From contig NZ_VXLC01000001.1 in assembly GCF_008704205.1 (NCBI RefSeq), positions 434,001 to 498,000 of the forward strand: a stretch of DNA of 64,000 bases. The letters are read 5' to 3'. Positions 53,451-63,961 of this stretch are shown here, one piece after another. Positions within the stretch are counted from its first letter, which is position 1. Every line of letters starts with the position of its first letter. Below the pieces are notes generated by a model, which was given only the letters and a program-made list of their open reading frames with translations, searched no databases and had not been told where the DNA came from. Origin of the DNA: Nocardia colli. GTDB taxonomy: Bacteria > Actinomycetota > Actinomycetes > Mycobacteriales > Mycobacteriaceae. The position numbers and the translations under genes were made by a program.

Positions 53451-54620
53451 TCAGAACAGGGGGTCGTGGCGGATGTTCTTGGTGAGCGTCCCCGCGGCCA
53501 TCATGCGGAACTTGGTGGTCTGCACCATCGACGGCGAGCCGACGATCTGCACGTCCCGGTCGGCCCAGGCGCCGAAGCTGGCGACCACCTTGCCGATCTG
53601 ACCGGTCAGCCGCGGCTCCAGCCCCGCGTACGCGGGCGCCAGTTCACCGGAATCGGTGTACCACCAAGGGTTTTCCTCGTGTTCGGTGACCGGGGTGACG
53701 GTCAGCCAGCGGTTGGCCACGGCCAGGCTGTTCAGCGTGTCCAGGTCGTAGAGGTCGCACGGATGGTGACCGCCGACGAACAGGTGCACCTTCGGGTTGG
53801 TCCGCCGCTGCGCCATCGCCATCAGCTGGGCGCGCAGCGGCGCGATCCCGGTGCCGCAGCCGACCATCAGCATCTTGCGCTTGGTGTTGCGCGGGATGCC
53901 GAGGCCGCCGAGCGGCGAGCCGAGCAGCCACTGGTCACCGATCGAGGTCTGGCCGACGATGGACGAGCTGACCCAGCCGCCGAGCACGCCGCGAACGTGG
54001 AATTCGATCTCCCCGTTGGCATTCGCGGGCACGGCGGGCGACATGTAGCGCCACATCCGCGGCCGGGACGGGACCTGCACGCTGAGGTATTGGCCGGCGG
54101 CGTATTGCATCGGCTGGTCCAGTTGCAACCGCAGCACGGTCAGGTTGCGCAGCACGTTTCGGCGTTCCACCACGGTGCCGGTCCAGACCGGCGGCGTGGT
54201 TTCCTTCTCCGCCGCGCCGATCATGGTCTCGCCGATGATCTTCAGGCCTTCGTCCCAGGCCTGGTCGACCTCGTCGGTCCACATCTCGGTGCCCGCGTAC
54301 ACCCGCATCGCGGTCTTCAGCGAGACGGCGACCGCGGTGTAATGCGCCGGCTGCGCACCGTACTTGCGATGGTCGCGCCCGAGCTGGGCGAGGAACGGCA
54401 GGAGCTTGTTCGGCTCCTCCAACCGATCCAGGACATAGGCGATCGCCTTGACAAGGCGATCACGCTGTGCGTCCATGGCTGCTGGAAAGAAATCGCGGAC
54501 TTGGGGGTAGTCGGTGAATAGGATCGCGTAGAACGATCTCGCTAATTTCTCCGGCCCCCCTTCCTCCGCAGCAACCGCCTTGAACGTCGTTCTGATCAAA
54601 GCGACAGTCCGCGAATCCAT
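53451..54620 (-). CDS. Type II flavohemoglobin-like protein, copy 3
   Basis: The 389-residue product has the same globin-reductase plan as copy 1: MDSRTVALIRTTFKAV, FFPAAMDAQRDRL near 40-52, proximal His in LGRDHRKYGAQPAHY near 85, MWRYMSPAVP near 192, MLMVGCGTGIAPLRAQL near 250 and HPCDLYDLDTL. It is clearly paralogous to copy 1 but diverged. ATG at 54620 matches the start of copy 1; an upstream frame to 54686 is possible. It faces copies 1 and 2 with tandem hairpins between. Upstream is a 470-bp AT-rich stretch. Confidence 0.87.
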   Translation of the reverse strand: MDSRTVALIRTTFKAVAAEEGGPEKLARSFYAILFTDYPQVRDFFPAAMDAQRDRLVKAIAYVLDRLEEPNKLLPFLAQLGRDHRKYGAQPAHYTAVAVSLKTAMRVYAGTEMWTDEVDQAWDEGLKIIGETMIGAAEKETTPPVWTGTVVERRNVLRNLTVLRLQLDQPMQYAAGQYLSVQVPSRPRMWRYMSPAVPANANGEIEFHVRGVLGGWVSSSIVGQTSIGDQWLLGSPLGGLGIPRNTKRKMLMVGCGTGIAPLRAQLMAMAQRRTNPKVHLFVGGHHPCDLYDLDTLNSLAVANRWLTVTPVTEHEENPWWYTDSGELAPAYAGLEPRLTGQIGKVVASFGAWADRDVQIVGSPSMVQTTKFRMMAAGTLTKNIRHDPLF

Positions 54621-55094
54621 TTGTGTCACAACCCCATTTCGCACTCGAACACAAACTGTGCCGGCGAGTGAGGTGCTGCGGGACACTCGTCAGCAGCCGT
54701 TGCCAAGGAGTGTAGGCGAGGTTTGCCAGCAGCGGAATCCTCCGTTTAAACAACAAGCATGTAATTCCTCGGAAACGAGGAGGCGCAGCGCAAAACAGTC
54801 ACGAAACCGACTGATAGACCGCAAAACCCGAGTGAAATCAGTCACGGATACACTGAATTTGCACGACTCGTTCTGCAACCCTCGTACCGGTAGCGATCTC
54901 AGAGCGACCGCGCGGCAACATCACTGGGCGATCGACCGACTGAGTCGGTTCACGCCACACGCCACGCCACCGGGGCCCGCGATGAAACTGACCAGTCGGC
55001 TATCGGCCGGAAACCGCCGACCCGATGCGCTGTCGCACACCAAGTCTCGGCTTATCGTTGGCTACCCCGCAGAAACCCGGCGCGGCATGACTTC
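54621..55094. other. AT-richer intergenic stretch, no supported gene
   Basis: This gap is clearly richer in A and T than its surroundings (runs such as AAACAACAAGCATG). It carries the promoter of flavohemoglobin copy 3 and the 3' flank of hspR. An open frame at 54580-55146 (plus) has a Ser/Thr/Arg-rich translation with no domain and starts inside copy 3, so I do not call it. I see no RNA element. Confidence 0.5.
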
Positions 55095-55141
55095 GGGCCG
55101 CCGGCCTCGGAGCACGATCAATTCTCCGAGGCCGGCGGCCC
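55095..55141 (-). terminator. Strong terminator of the dnaK-hspR operon
   Basis: A perfect 18-bp stem, GGGCCGCCGGCCTCGGAG and CTCCGAGGCCGGCGGCCC, encloses an 11-base loop about 48 bases after the hspR stop. No T run is seen, which is common in actinobacteria. Confidence 0.8.
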
Positions 55142-55188
55142 GATAGTTAGCCAGCCGTATTCAGTATTGTTGCGGGACTTCCGTTCGC

Positions 55189-55593
55189 TCAAATACCCCG
55201 GCGATTTCGCGGTTGCCAGACGACGAGTGCGGTACTGCGTTGCGGCGGCGAAAGATCGGGCCGATAGCCCGCCCGCAGCCGATCCAGCTCGGCCGCCAGT
55301 TCGGCGACCCGCTGCTGCAATTCCTCGACCTGGTTGGTGAGTTCGATGATGCGTTTGATGCCCGCCAGGTTGACGCCCTCGTCCTGAGACAGCCGCTGCA
55401 CCTCGCGCAACAGCTCGACGTCCCTGGCCGAGTAGCGTCGCCCGCCGCCCGAAGTGCGTTGTGGCGTAACCAGTCCCAGACGGTCATAGGTGCGCAGGGT
55501 CTGCGCGTGCATGCCCGCCAGCTGGGCAGCCACCGAGATCATGAAGAACTCGGCACGCGACCCGCCGGACGCCTGCTTCGGATCATGGGACAT
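55189..55593 (-). CDS. hspR: Heat-shock repressor HspR
   Basis: The 134-residue MerR-family protein has FMISVAAQLAGMHAQTLRTYDRLGLVTPQRTSGGGRRYSARDVELLREVQRLS near residues 16-70 and a coiled coil (VEELQQRVAELAAELDRLRAGY). HspR binds HAIR sites with DnaK as corepressor. The dnaJ stop and the hspR start share a base (TGATG), so it is coupled to dnaJ. HAIR sites lie upstream of dnaK and clpB, giving a closed feedback loop. ATG at 55593 is preferred to 55608. Confidence 0.95.
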   Translation of the reverse strand: MSHDPKQASGGSRAEFFMISVAAQLAGMHAQTLRTYDRLGLVTPQRTSGGGRRYSARDVELLREVQRLSQDEGVNLAGIKRIIELTNQVEELQQRVAELAAELDRLRAGYRPDLSPPQRSTALVVWQPRNRRGI

Positions 55594-56750
55594 CAAGCAC
55601 CTGCCCATCCAGCCCGTGGATCGAATCCGCTTGCCTTCTCCGCCTCCGCATAGCGCCGGAGCGCTTCGGCTGCGTTGTCGTCCAACTTCTGTGGCACCGC
55701 GACCTTGACGGTGACCAGCAGGTCACCGGCGCCGCCGCCGCGCTTGGGCACGCCACGACCACGCACCCGCAGGATGCGGCCGTCCGCGGTGCCGGGCGGC
55801 ACCTTGACCCCCACGCGCCCTTCCAGCGTCGGCACCGAAACCGTGGTCCCGAGCACCAATTCGCTGTAGCTGACCGGCAGCACCAGGGTCAGGTCGTCGC
55901 CGTTGCGGCCGAAGACCTTGTCCTGGCTGACGTGCACGCTGACGAACAAATCGCCCGACGGCGCGCCACGCAGGCCCGCCTCGCCCTGTCCGGCCAGCCG
56001 AATCCGTTGCCCGTCACTGACTCCCGGGGGAATCCGCACCGTGATGGTGCGCGTGCGGTTCTGGATGCCGCTGCCGTGGCAGTCGACGCACGGGTCGTCG
56101 ATGATCGAGCCGGTGCCCCGGCAGTCGTCGCACGGCTCGCTGAAGCCGAACGCACCCTGGTTGCGGCTGATGACGCCGGTCCCATTGCAGTGCGGGCAGA
56201 CTCGCGGGCTGGTGCCCGGCTTGGCGCCGCTGCCGTGACAGGTGGTACACGGCGACGGACTGGTCATCCGCAGCGGAACCGTGACGCCTTGCGCGGCCTC
56301 CCGGAACCCGAGGGTGGTCTCGGTCTCCACGTCGGCGCCGCGGCGCGGCCGGCTCGTGGTGCGGGTGCCGCCCCGGTTGAACAGGCCGCCCAGCAGGTCA
56401 CCGAGGCCACCGTCGCCCGCGTTCGCGGTGCCGAAGATGTCGCCGATGTTGAAGTCCTGCGAAAAGCCGCCGCCCGCACCGGGAGTGAACCCGCCGCGTG
56501 GATAGCCGCCACCCGCGAACAGCTTGCGGGTCTCGTCGTACTCCTTGCGCTTGGCCGGATCCGACAGCACCGCGTGTGCTTCGCTGACGGTCTTGAACCG
56601 CTCCTCGGCCTTGGTGTCACCGGGATTGGCGTCCGGATGCAGGTCACGTGCGAGCTTGCGGTACGCCTTCTTGATCTCGTCCTGCGAGGCGCCGGAGGAG
56701 ACACCCAGTTCCTTATAGAAGTCCTTTTCGATCCACTCCCGTTGACTCAC
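55593..56750 (-). CDS. dnaJ: Co-chaperone DnaJ
   Basis: The 385-residue product has a J domain with [13 protein letters not shown] (HPD motif near residues 38-40) and a Gly/Phe-rich region. Four CxxCxGxG-type zinc repeats follow ([32 protein letters not shown], about 168-230), then the C-terminal substrate domain. It is the DnaJ1 type that belongs with dnaK, presenting substrates and triggering ATP hydrolysis. GTG start with AGGAGGAG upstream. Confidence 0.96.
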   Translation of the reverse strand: MSQREWIEKDFYKELGVSSGASQDEIKKAYRKLARDLHPDANPGDTKAEERFKTVSEAHAVLSDPAKRKEYDETRKLFAGGGYPRGGFTPGAGGGFSQDFNIGDIFGTANAGDGGLGDLLGGLFNRGGTRTTSRPRRGADVETETTLGFREAAQGVTVPLRMTSPSPCTTCHGSGAKPGTSPRVCPHCNGTGVISRNQGAFGFSEPCDDCRGTGSIIDDPCVDCHGSGIQNRTRTITVRIPPGVSDGQRIRLAGQGEAGLRGAPSGDLFVSVHVSQDKVFGRNGDDLTLVLPVSYSELVLGTTVSVPTLEGRVGVKVPPGTADGRILRVRGRGVPKRGGGAGDLLVTVKVAVPQKLDDNAAEALRRYAEAEKASGFDPRAGWAGA

Positions 56751-56776
56751 CGGATATCTCCTCCTCTCGCGTCTTA

Positions 56777-57483
56777 TTACTGTTTGTTCGCGCCGGCATC
56801 AGCGTCCGATGCCTCGGTCGAATCGGTTGTGGCCGCTGCGGCCACCCCATCGGTAACCCCGACCAGCGCGTGCCGAAGCACCCGTTCGCCGAACCGATAG
56901 CCCTTGCGCATGACCAGCCCGATCACCGGGTTGTGCCCGGAACCCTCGTGCTGCACGGCCTCGTGCAGGGTCGGGTCGAAAGGCTCACCCTCCGAACCGA
57001 ATTCCTCCAGGCCCTGCTTGTGCAGCGCGGTGGCCAGCTTGTCGGCCACCGACTTGAGCGGTCCGTTGTCCAGGTCGCCGTGCGCCCGGGCCCGATCGAG
57101 ATCGTCGAGCACGCCGAGCAATTCGGTGACCACGGCCGCCTTGGCGGTATCGATCGCGGTCTTGCGATCGCGCTCGACGCGACGCCGGTAGTTGGCGTAC
57201 TCCGCGGTCAGCCGCTGCAGGTCGGTGGTGCGCTCGGCGAGTTCCTTGCTGATGGCGTCGGCCAGCAGCTCGGCGCCCTGCGCGGTACCGATGATCGACT
57301 CGGCGCCGTTGCCTGCGTCCGGGCCGGACCCGGCGGCGGAGTCCGCCGCCGGCTCCCGTACGTCACCGGTCTGCGCTGTCTGGTCGCTACGCAGGCTCCG
57401 CTCCTCCGGGTCGATCTTGCGATTGTCGACGAAGGTGACCGGCTCTTGCTCGGAGTTGCGCTGCTCCGAATCCTTGCCGTTGG

Positions 57484-57487
<4 letters not shown>
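56777..57487 (-). CDS. grpE: Nucleotide exchange factor GrpE
   Basis: The 236-residue product has an acidic N-terminal extension and a long helix ([30 protein letters not shown], about 83-112). The C-terminal beta domain is recognisable ([46 protein letters not shown], about 168-212), typical of GrpE. It removes ADP from DnaK. Its GTG overlaps the dnaK stop (GTGA). Confidence 0.96.
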
Positions 57488-59331
<1,844 letters not shown>

Positions 59332-59485
59332 TGTTGTTCCTCCTATTTGACGTACTTACTGGTGTCGGTGCCGGGCGAGGATCGCCCTACGGCCAGGTCA
59401 CCCTGTGCCGCGAGACCTCGCCCCAAGCACCTGACGGAGCACGGTCCCAGCAACGCTGAGCGTGGTCGGCTCAATCCTGCCCCCA

Positions 59486-59572
59486 ATTATCACCGGGAGT
59501 CAACTCAAACTTGAGCCCGACACACTCAACGTTGTCGAATAGCTCAACGGACAACCGCCGAGGATCATTCCC
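59486..59572 (-). promoter_or_regulatory. dnaK control region: SigH-like promoter and HAIR operator
   Basis: On the minus strand GGGAAT (59572-59567) is followed after 18 bases by GTT (59548-59546), a SigH-like promoter. Downstream, CTTGAGC-N7-ACTCAAC lies at 59510-59530 (written on the plus strand), with arms identical to the clpB HAIR. An extra ACTCAAA (59503-59509) abuts it, and a GATAAT -10-like box (59491-59486) follows, so a second, HspR-blocked promoter is possible. The 155 bases from here to dnaK hold an untranslated leader. Confidence 0.75.
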
Positions 59573-59685
59573 GAACCTCGGCATCGATTTCGGCTGTTCC
59601 CGATTCTCGTCCCCCGGACCCGGCGTGGCTACCCGTGGTGCAATAGCCTGCGCGGCGGGCGTGAGCCCGGCGGAAAGGAGTCACG

Positions 59686-61287
59686 GTGGCGGCGAAGACG
59701 CGGTCTTGGTGGGGTTGGGGCAACGTCGAGGACGCGGTCGGCGGCGCGGAGCGGGCGGCGCTGACCGAGCGGGTCGCGGCGATCCTGCCGGGCGCCGATC
59801 TGACTGCGCACGAGCCGCCGGCCATCGAGTCGCTCGCGCTGCCCGAGCCGCGGGTCGCCGCGCCGGACGCGCTGGCCGAGCTGGCCTCCGTCGATCCCGC
59901 CGATCGCGCGGCGCACGCGCACGGTCAGGCGTTCCGCGATGTGGTGCGAAATCTGCTGGGCGAGACGGGAACTCCGCCCGATCTGGTGATCCGGCCGCGC
60001 ACCGAGGCCGACATCATCGATGTACTGGACTGGGCCAGCCGGGCGAATATCGCTGTAATCCCGTTCGGCGGTGGAACTTCCGTGGCCGGCGGCGTGGAGC
60101 CGCGGCTCGACGGCGACTTCGCCGGTGCGGTGAGCCTGGACCTCGGGGCGCTCGACCGGGTGCTCGAGATCGATCCCACCAGCCGGGCCGCGCGGATTCA
60201 GGCCGGCGTGTTCGGGCCCGCGCTGGAAGACCAACTGCGCGAAGCGAATCTGACGCTGCGGCATTTCCCGCAGTCGTTCGAGTTCTCCACGCTCGGCGGG
60301 TGGCTGGCCACCCGGGCGGGCGGGCACTTCGCGACGCTGTACACCCACATAGATGACCTGGTGGAGTCGATGCGCGTGGTGACGCCCGCGGGCGTCAGCG
60401 AATCCCGTCGGCTGCCCGGTTCCGGCGCGGGGCCCGCGCCCGATCGGATGTTCCTCGGCTCCGAGGGCACGCTCGGCGTGATCACCGAGGCCTGGATGCG
60501 CCTGCAGGACCGGCCGCGGTGGCGGGCAACGGCTTCCGTGCACTTCGACGACTACGGGCAGGCCGTCGCCGCCACCCGCGCGGTCGCGCAATCCGGTCTG
60601 TATCCGACCAACTGCCGCCTGCTCGATCCCGCCGAGGCCTTCCTCAATGCCGGTGCGGCGACCGCGGGCGGGGTGCTGGTGCTCGGCTTCGAATCCGCGG
60701 ACCACCCGACGCGACCGTGGATGGAACGCGCCGTCGAGATCGCCGTGGACCACGGCGGCAAACTGCCCGAGCCCGTCCGCTATTCGGATTCGGACACGAA
60801 CACCCACGGCGGCGGCACCGCCGACACCTGGCGCTCGTCGTTCCTGCGCATGCCCTACCAGCGCGACGCGCTCGCGGCACAGTCGATGATCACCGAGACC
60901 TTCGAAACCGCCTGCACCTGGGACAGATTCGACGAACTGAAGGCCGCCGTGACCACCGCGGCGAACGACGCGATCCGCGCGGTGGGCGCGACCGGCGTGG
61001 TCACCTGCCGCTTCACCCACGTCTACCCGGACGGGCCCGCACCGTACTTCGGCATCTACGCGGCCGGGCGCTGGGGCAGCACGGTCGCGCAGTGGGACGA
61101 GATCAAAGCCGCTGTCTCCGAGGCGCTCTCGGCCGCGGGCGGCACCATCACCCATCACCACGCGGTCGGCCGGGATCACCGGCCCTGGTACGACAAGCAA
61201 CGCCCGGAACCGTTCGCCCTCGCGTTGCGCGCGGCCAAGTCCGCCCTCGATCCGGCGGGCATCCTGAATCCCGGTGTGCTCCTGTGA
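59686..61287 (+). CDS. FAD-binding oxidase, alkyl-DHAP synthase-like
   Basis: The 533-residue product has a PCMH-type FAD domain, with VIPFGGGTSVAGGVEP near residues 125-140, FPQSFEFSTLGGWLATRAGGHFATLYTHIDDLV near 194-226 and FLGSEGTLGVITEAWMRL near 257-274. The C-terminal cap domain has RFTHVYPDGPAPYF and HHHAVGRDHRPWY near 480-500. This layout matches alkyldihydroxyacetonephosphate synthase and related oxidases (AgpS in mycobacteria). The HHH and terminal DPAGILNPGVLL are conserved. Whether it makes ether lipids or oxidises another substrate is not clear. GTG with AAAGGAG. Confidence 0.88.
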   Translation: MAAKTRSWWGWGNVEDAVGGAERAALTERVAAILPGADLTAHEPPAIESLALPEPRVAAPDALAELASVDPADRAAHAHGQAFRDVVRNLLGETGTPPDLVIRPRTEADIIDVLDWASRANIAVIPFGGGTSVAGGVEPRLDGDFAGAVSLDLGALDRVLEIDPTSRAARIQAGVFGPALEDQLREANLTLRHFPQSFEFSTLGGWLATRAGGHFATLYTHIDDLVESMRVVTPAGVSESRRLPGSGAGPAPDRMFLGSEGTLGVITEAWMRLQDRPRWRATASVHFDDYGQAVAATRAVAQSGLYPTNCRLLDPAEAFLNAGAATAGGVLVLGFESADHPTRPWMERAVEIAVDHGGKLPEPVRYSDSDTNTHGGGTADTWRSSFLRMPYQRDALAAQSMITETFETACTWDRFDELKAAVTTAANDAIRAVGATGVVTCRFTHVYPDGPAPYFGIYAAGRWGSTVAQWDEIKAAVSEALSAAGGTITHHHAVGRDHRPWYDKQRPEPFALALRAAKSALDPAGILNPGVLL

Positions 61288-61293
61288 ATTACG

Positions 61294-61788
61294 TCAGCAC
61301 GGACGCATTCGCTCGTGGGTGAGCCCGGGATGAATCCCCGGACGTAGCCCGTTGCTCGCGGCCATCCGCTGCAGCAGGCGCAGCAGCGTGGCCCGATCCT
61401 CGGCACCGATGTCGGCGAACAGCTCGCCGTCGAGCCGGGCCACCGCCTCCTGCGCGCCGGTGAGCACGTCGTGCGCGGCGGGCAGCAGGTAGACGGCGTG
61501 GGCGCGGCGGTCCGTCGGATGCCTGCGGCGTTCGACGAGCTGCCGCTTCTCCAGTTCGTCGACCAGCCCGACCATCACGTTGCGATGGATGCCGAGCGTC
61601 TCGCCCAACTGCTGCTGCGTTTGCCCGTCGTGTTCGCGCAGCAATCGCAGCATGCCGAAATGCCGGGGGCTGATGCCGAGCGGCGCGAGCAGCTCGCCGA
61701 AGCGGCCGCCGGTGTAGGAGCCGAGCTGGCCGAGGAGGAAGCCGGGCTGGTCGGAGAGCGGCGGGAACCTCGGATCTGCGTCGGTCAC
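61294..61788 (-). CDS. MarR family transcriptional regulator
   Basis: The 164-residue product has the MarR winged helix (LLREHDGQTQQQLGETLGIHRNVMVGLVDELEKRQLVERRRHPTDRRAHAVYLL, about residues 50-103) and flanking dimer helices. It is divergent from the MFS efflux gene, with nested palindromes between, so it likely represses both genes until a drug or phenolic compound binds. GTG at 61788 is preferred; ATG at 61812 is possible. It ends 6 bases from the oxidase stop. Confidence 0.92.
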   Translation of the reverse strand: MTDADPRFPPLSDQPGFLLGQLGSYTGGRFGELLAPLGISPRHFGMLRLLREHDGQTQQQLGETLGIHRNVMVGLVDELEKRQLVERRRHPTDRRAHAVYLLPAAHDVLTGAQEAVARLDGELFADIGAEDRATLLRLLQRMAASNGLRPGIHPGLTHERMRPC

Positions 61789-61829
61789 CCAGCCAGCATA
61801 GCGGTAATGCACCCGCGATGATTACCCTA

Positions 61830-61858
61830 TTGCGTGATAATCACTTGAAGTGCATAGT
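61830..61858 (+). promoter_or_regulatory. MFS promoter with nested MarR-type palindromes
   Basis: TTGCGT (61830-61835) and CATAGT (61853-61858) are 17 bases apart. Between them, GTGAT-A-ATCAC (61834-61844) and CACTT-G-AAGTG (61842-61852) are two overlapping perfect 11-bp palindromes that fill the spacer. A repressor bound there would block RNA polymerase. Confidence 0.65.
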
Positions 61859-61898
61859 TTGAGAGGTCGCCACGCCCCACGAATCGAAGAGAGCCGCC

Positions 61899-63605
61899 GT
61901 GGACCACGACCTCCGCCCCATCGACACCCCACCAGACCTCGACCCGCGCCGCTGGATCGCCTTCGCGGTCGTACTCGCCGCGGGCTTCATGGATCTGCTC
62001 GACGTCACGATCGTCAATGTCGCCGTCCCGAGCATCCAGTCCGACCTGAAAGCCCAGTACGCCCAGATCGAATGGATCGTCGCGGCCTATGTGCTCGCGT
62101 TCGCCGCGGTGCTGATCACCGGTGGCCGGCTCGGCGACCTCTACGGGCGCAAACGCGTATTCCTCATCGGCATGGCCGGATTCACCCTCGCGTCCGCCGC
62201 CTGCGGGCTCAGCACCGACCCGGCGATGCTCATCGCGTCGCGCTTCGTCCAGGGTGCGATGGCGGGACTGATGGTGCCGCAAATTCTGGCCATCATCCGG
62301 GTCACCTTCCCGGAACACGAACGCGCCAAAGCGATTGCGCTGTACAGCGGTGTCGGCGGGTCCGCGTCCGCAGTCGGGCTTTCGCTCGGCGGGCTGCTCG
62401 TGCAGTGGGATCTGTTCGACCTCGCCTGGCGGCCGATCTTCCTGGTCAACATTCCGGTGGGCATCGCCGCGCTGTTCGCCGCGTCGGTCGTGATGCGGGA
62501 TTCCCGCTCGCCCGCGCCGCCGCGGCTGGATGTGACCGGCATGGTGCTGGCCGTCGGCGCGGTGCTGCTGCTGGTCTATCCGATCACCGAGGGCCGCCGA
62601 CTAGGTTGGCCCGCTTGGACTTTCGTGCTGATCATCGTCGCATTACTGACCTTCGGGTTGTTCGTCGCCTACGAACGGCGGCGGGCGCGGACCGTCGGTT
62701 CGCCGCTGATCGACCTCGGCCTGTTCCGGTCCCGGCCGTTCGCGATCGGACTCGGCAGCTGGCTGCTGTTCTGGATCGGGCTCGGCGGGTTCTTCCTGGT
62801 GTGGACGCTGTTCATGCAGTCGGGGCTCGGCTGGTCGCCGATGCGGGCCGGGCTGACGGCGGTGTTCTTCGCCGTGGGAGCCGGTGTGGGGGCGGGCATT
62901 TCGGTCGGCGCGCTGGCACCGAGGTTCGGCAGGCGGGTGCTGATCGCCGGCGGGGTCGTGAACGCGATCGGGTTCGGCTCCTACGGTTGGCTCGCCGCGC
63001 ACTACGGGGCCGGGATCGCCTCGTGGCAGATGGTTTTCCCGCTGCTGGTGACCGGTATCGGGTTCGGCATGGTGGTCGCGCCGACCATCGATCTGCTGCT
63101 CGGTCAGGTGCCCGCGAGCGCGGCGGGGGCGGCGTCCGGACTGCTCAATACCGGGCAGCAACTCGGCACCGCGCTCGGCGTGGCACTGGTCGGCGTCGTG
63201 TTCTTCACGCAGCTGGACCATGATTCGGGCCGCGGGGTGGACGCGATGACCCCGCGGATCCGAGCCGAGCTCGCCGTGGCCGGACTACCGGCGCCCGCAC
63301 AGGAGGAGATTCTCGCCAATTTCCGGGCCTGCGTGCGGGATCGATCCGCGCAGATCGACCCGACCGTGGTGCCGGACAGTTGCGCCGCGCCTACCGGCAG
63401 CGCGGAGGTCGGCCGGGTGCTGACCGCGGCCGGGGCGGACGCCAATGCGGTGAACTTCGCCAACACCTTCGATTACACGCTCTGGTACGGCATCGGCATG
63501 CTGGTACTGATGTGCCTCGGGTTCTTCGCACTGCCGAAGGACGCCACGCTGGAACCGCGCGAAAACGTTACCGTCACAGTTGATCCGGCCCCGATAGGAG
63601 TATGA
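61899..63605 (+). CDS. DHA2-type MFS multidrug efflux transporter (EmrB/QacA family)
   Basis: The 568-residue product has fourteen predicted helices and MFS motifs: FMDLLDVTIVNVAVPSIQSDL near residues 30-50 (motif D1), GGRLGDLYGRKRVFLIGM near 75-92 (motif A) and RFVQGAMAGLMVPQILAII near 114 (motif B). A 60-residue loop with three Cys lies between the last two helices. It probably exports toxic compounds using proton motive force. It is divergent from a MarR regulator and overlaps the next gene by four bases. GTG start. Confidence 0.92.
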   Translation: MDHDLRPIDTPPDLDPRRWIAFAVVLAAGFMDLLDVTIVNVAVPSIQSDLKAQYAQIEWIVAAYVLAFAAVLITGGRLGDLYGRKRVFLIGMAGFTLASAACGLSTDPAMLIASRFVQGAMAGLMVPQILAIIRVTFPEHERAKAIALYSGVGGSASAVGLSLGGLLVQWDLFDLAWRPIFLVNIPVGIAALFAASVVMRDSRSPAPPRLDVTGMVLAVGAVLLLVYPITEGRRLGWPAWTFVLIIVALLTFGLFVAYERRRARTVGSPLIDLGLFRSRPFAIGLGSWLLFWIGLGGFFLVWTLFMQSGLGWSPMRAGLTAVFFAVGAGVGAGISVGALAPRFGRRVLIAGGVVNAIGFGSYGWLAAHYGAGIASWQMVFPLLVTGIGFGMVVAPTIDLLLGQVPASAAGAASGLLNTGQQLGTALGVALVGVVFFTQLDHDSGRGVDAMTPRIRAELAVAGLPAPAQEEILANFRACVRDRSAQIDPTVVPDSCAAPTGSAEVGRVLTAAGADANAVNFANTFDYTLWYGIGMLVLMCLGFFALPKDATLEPRENVTVTVDPAPIGV

Positions 63606-63910
63606 GGACAATGGACATCTTGGTCATCGGCCGCGGTCAGAACGTCGTGGACTCGGCGATTCCGCAGATCCAGGCGCAGGGGTTCACCGCGCACGGGGTG
63701 ATCGCCGACGCGGACGCGCTCGCGGTGCTCGACCGCGACCCCGTCGGCATACTGCTCATCGGCGGTGGGGTGGAACGGGTTTCGCGGGACCTGCTGATCC
63801 AGAAGGCGGAGCAGCACGGAGTCGCGGTGATCGAGGCGCGGCGCAATGGACGCGATCTCGACACCTACCTCCAGGAGGAGGTGTTTCCGGCGCTGCGCGA
63901 ACGGCGGTGA
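63602..63910 (+). CDS. Small protein coupled to the MFS transporter, function unknown
   Basis: The 102-residue product reads MRTMDILVIGRGQNVVDSAI and continues as alternating strands and helices (HGVIADADALAVL, PVGILLIGGGVERVSRDLLI, HGVAVIEARRNGRDLDTYL). This suggests a small Rossmann or flavodoxin-like fold. I do not recognise a family. The ATG at 63602 overlaps the MFS stop (ATGA); ATG at 63611 is an alternative. Coupled translation suggests it works with the efflux pump, perhaps as a sensor or modifier. This is inference. A terminator follows. Confidence 0.7.
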   Translation: MRTMDILVIGRGQNVVDSAIPQIQAQGFTAHGVIADADALAVLDRDPVGILLIGGGVERVSRDLLIQKAEQHGVAVIEARRNGRDLDTYLQEEVFPALRERR

Positions 63911-63914
63911 AATA

Positions 63915-63953
63915 CGAACGGGCCGGAGTGGATTCACCACTCCGGCCCGTTCG
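63915..63953. terminator. Strong terminator after the MFS operon
   Basis: A perfect 17-bp stem, CGAACGGGCCGGAGTGG and CCACTCCGGCCCGTTCG, encloses a 5-base loop and is followed by GCCTTTG. It lies between convergent genes. Confidence 0.9.
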
Positions 63954-63961
63954 GCCTTTGC

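Noticed and set aside
54580-55146. 188-residue plus-strand frame in the AT-rich gap
   Set aside because: It starts inside flavohemoglobin copy 3, lacks a ribosome site, and runs through the hspR terminator.
59511-60356. 281-residue frame overlapping the FAD oxidase start
   Set aside because: It is the out-of-frame shadow of the oxidase, which has clear FAD motifs and a good ribosome site.
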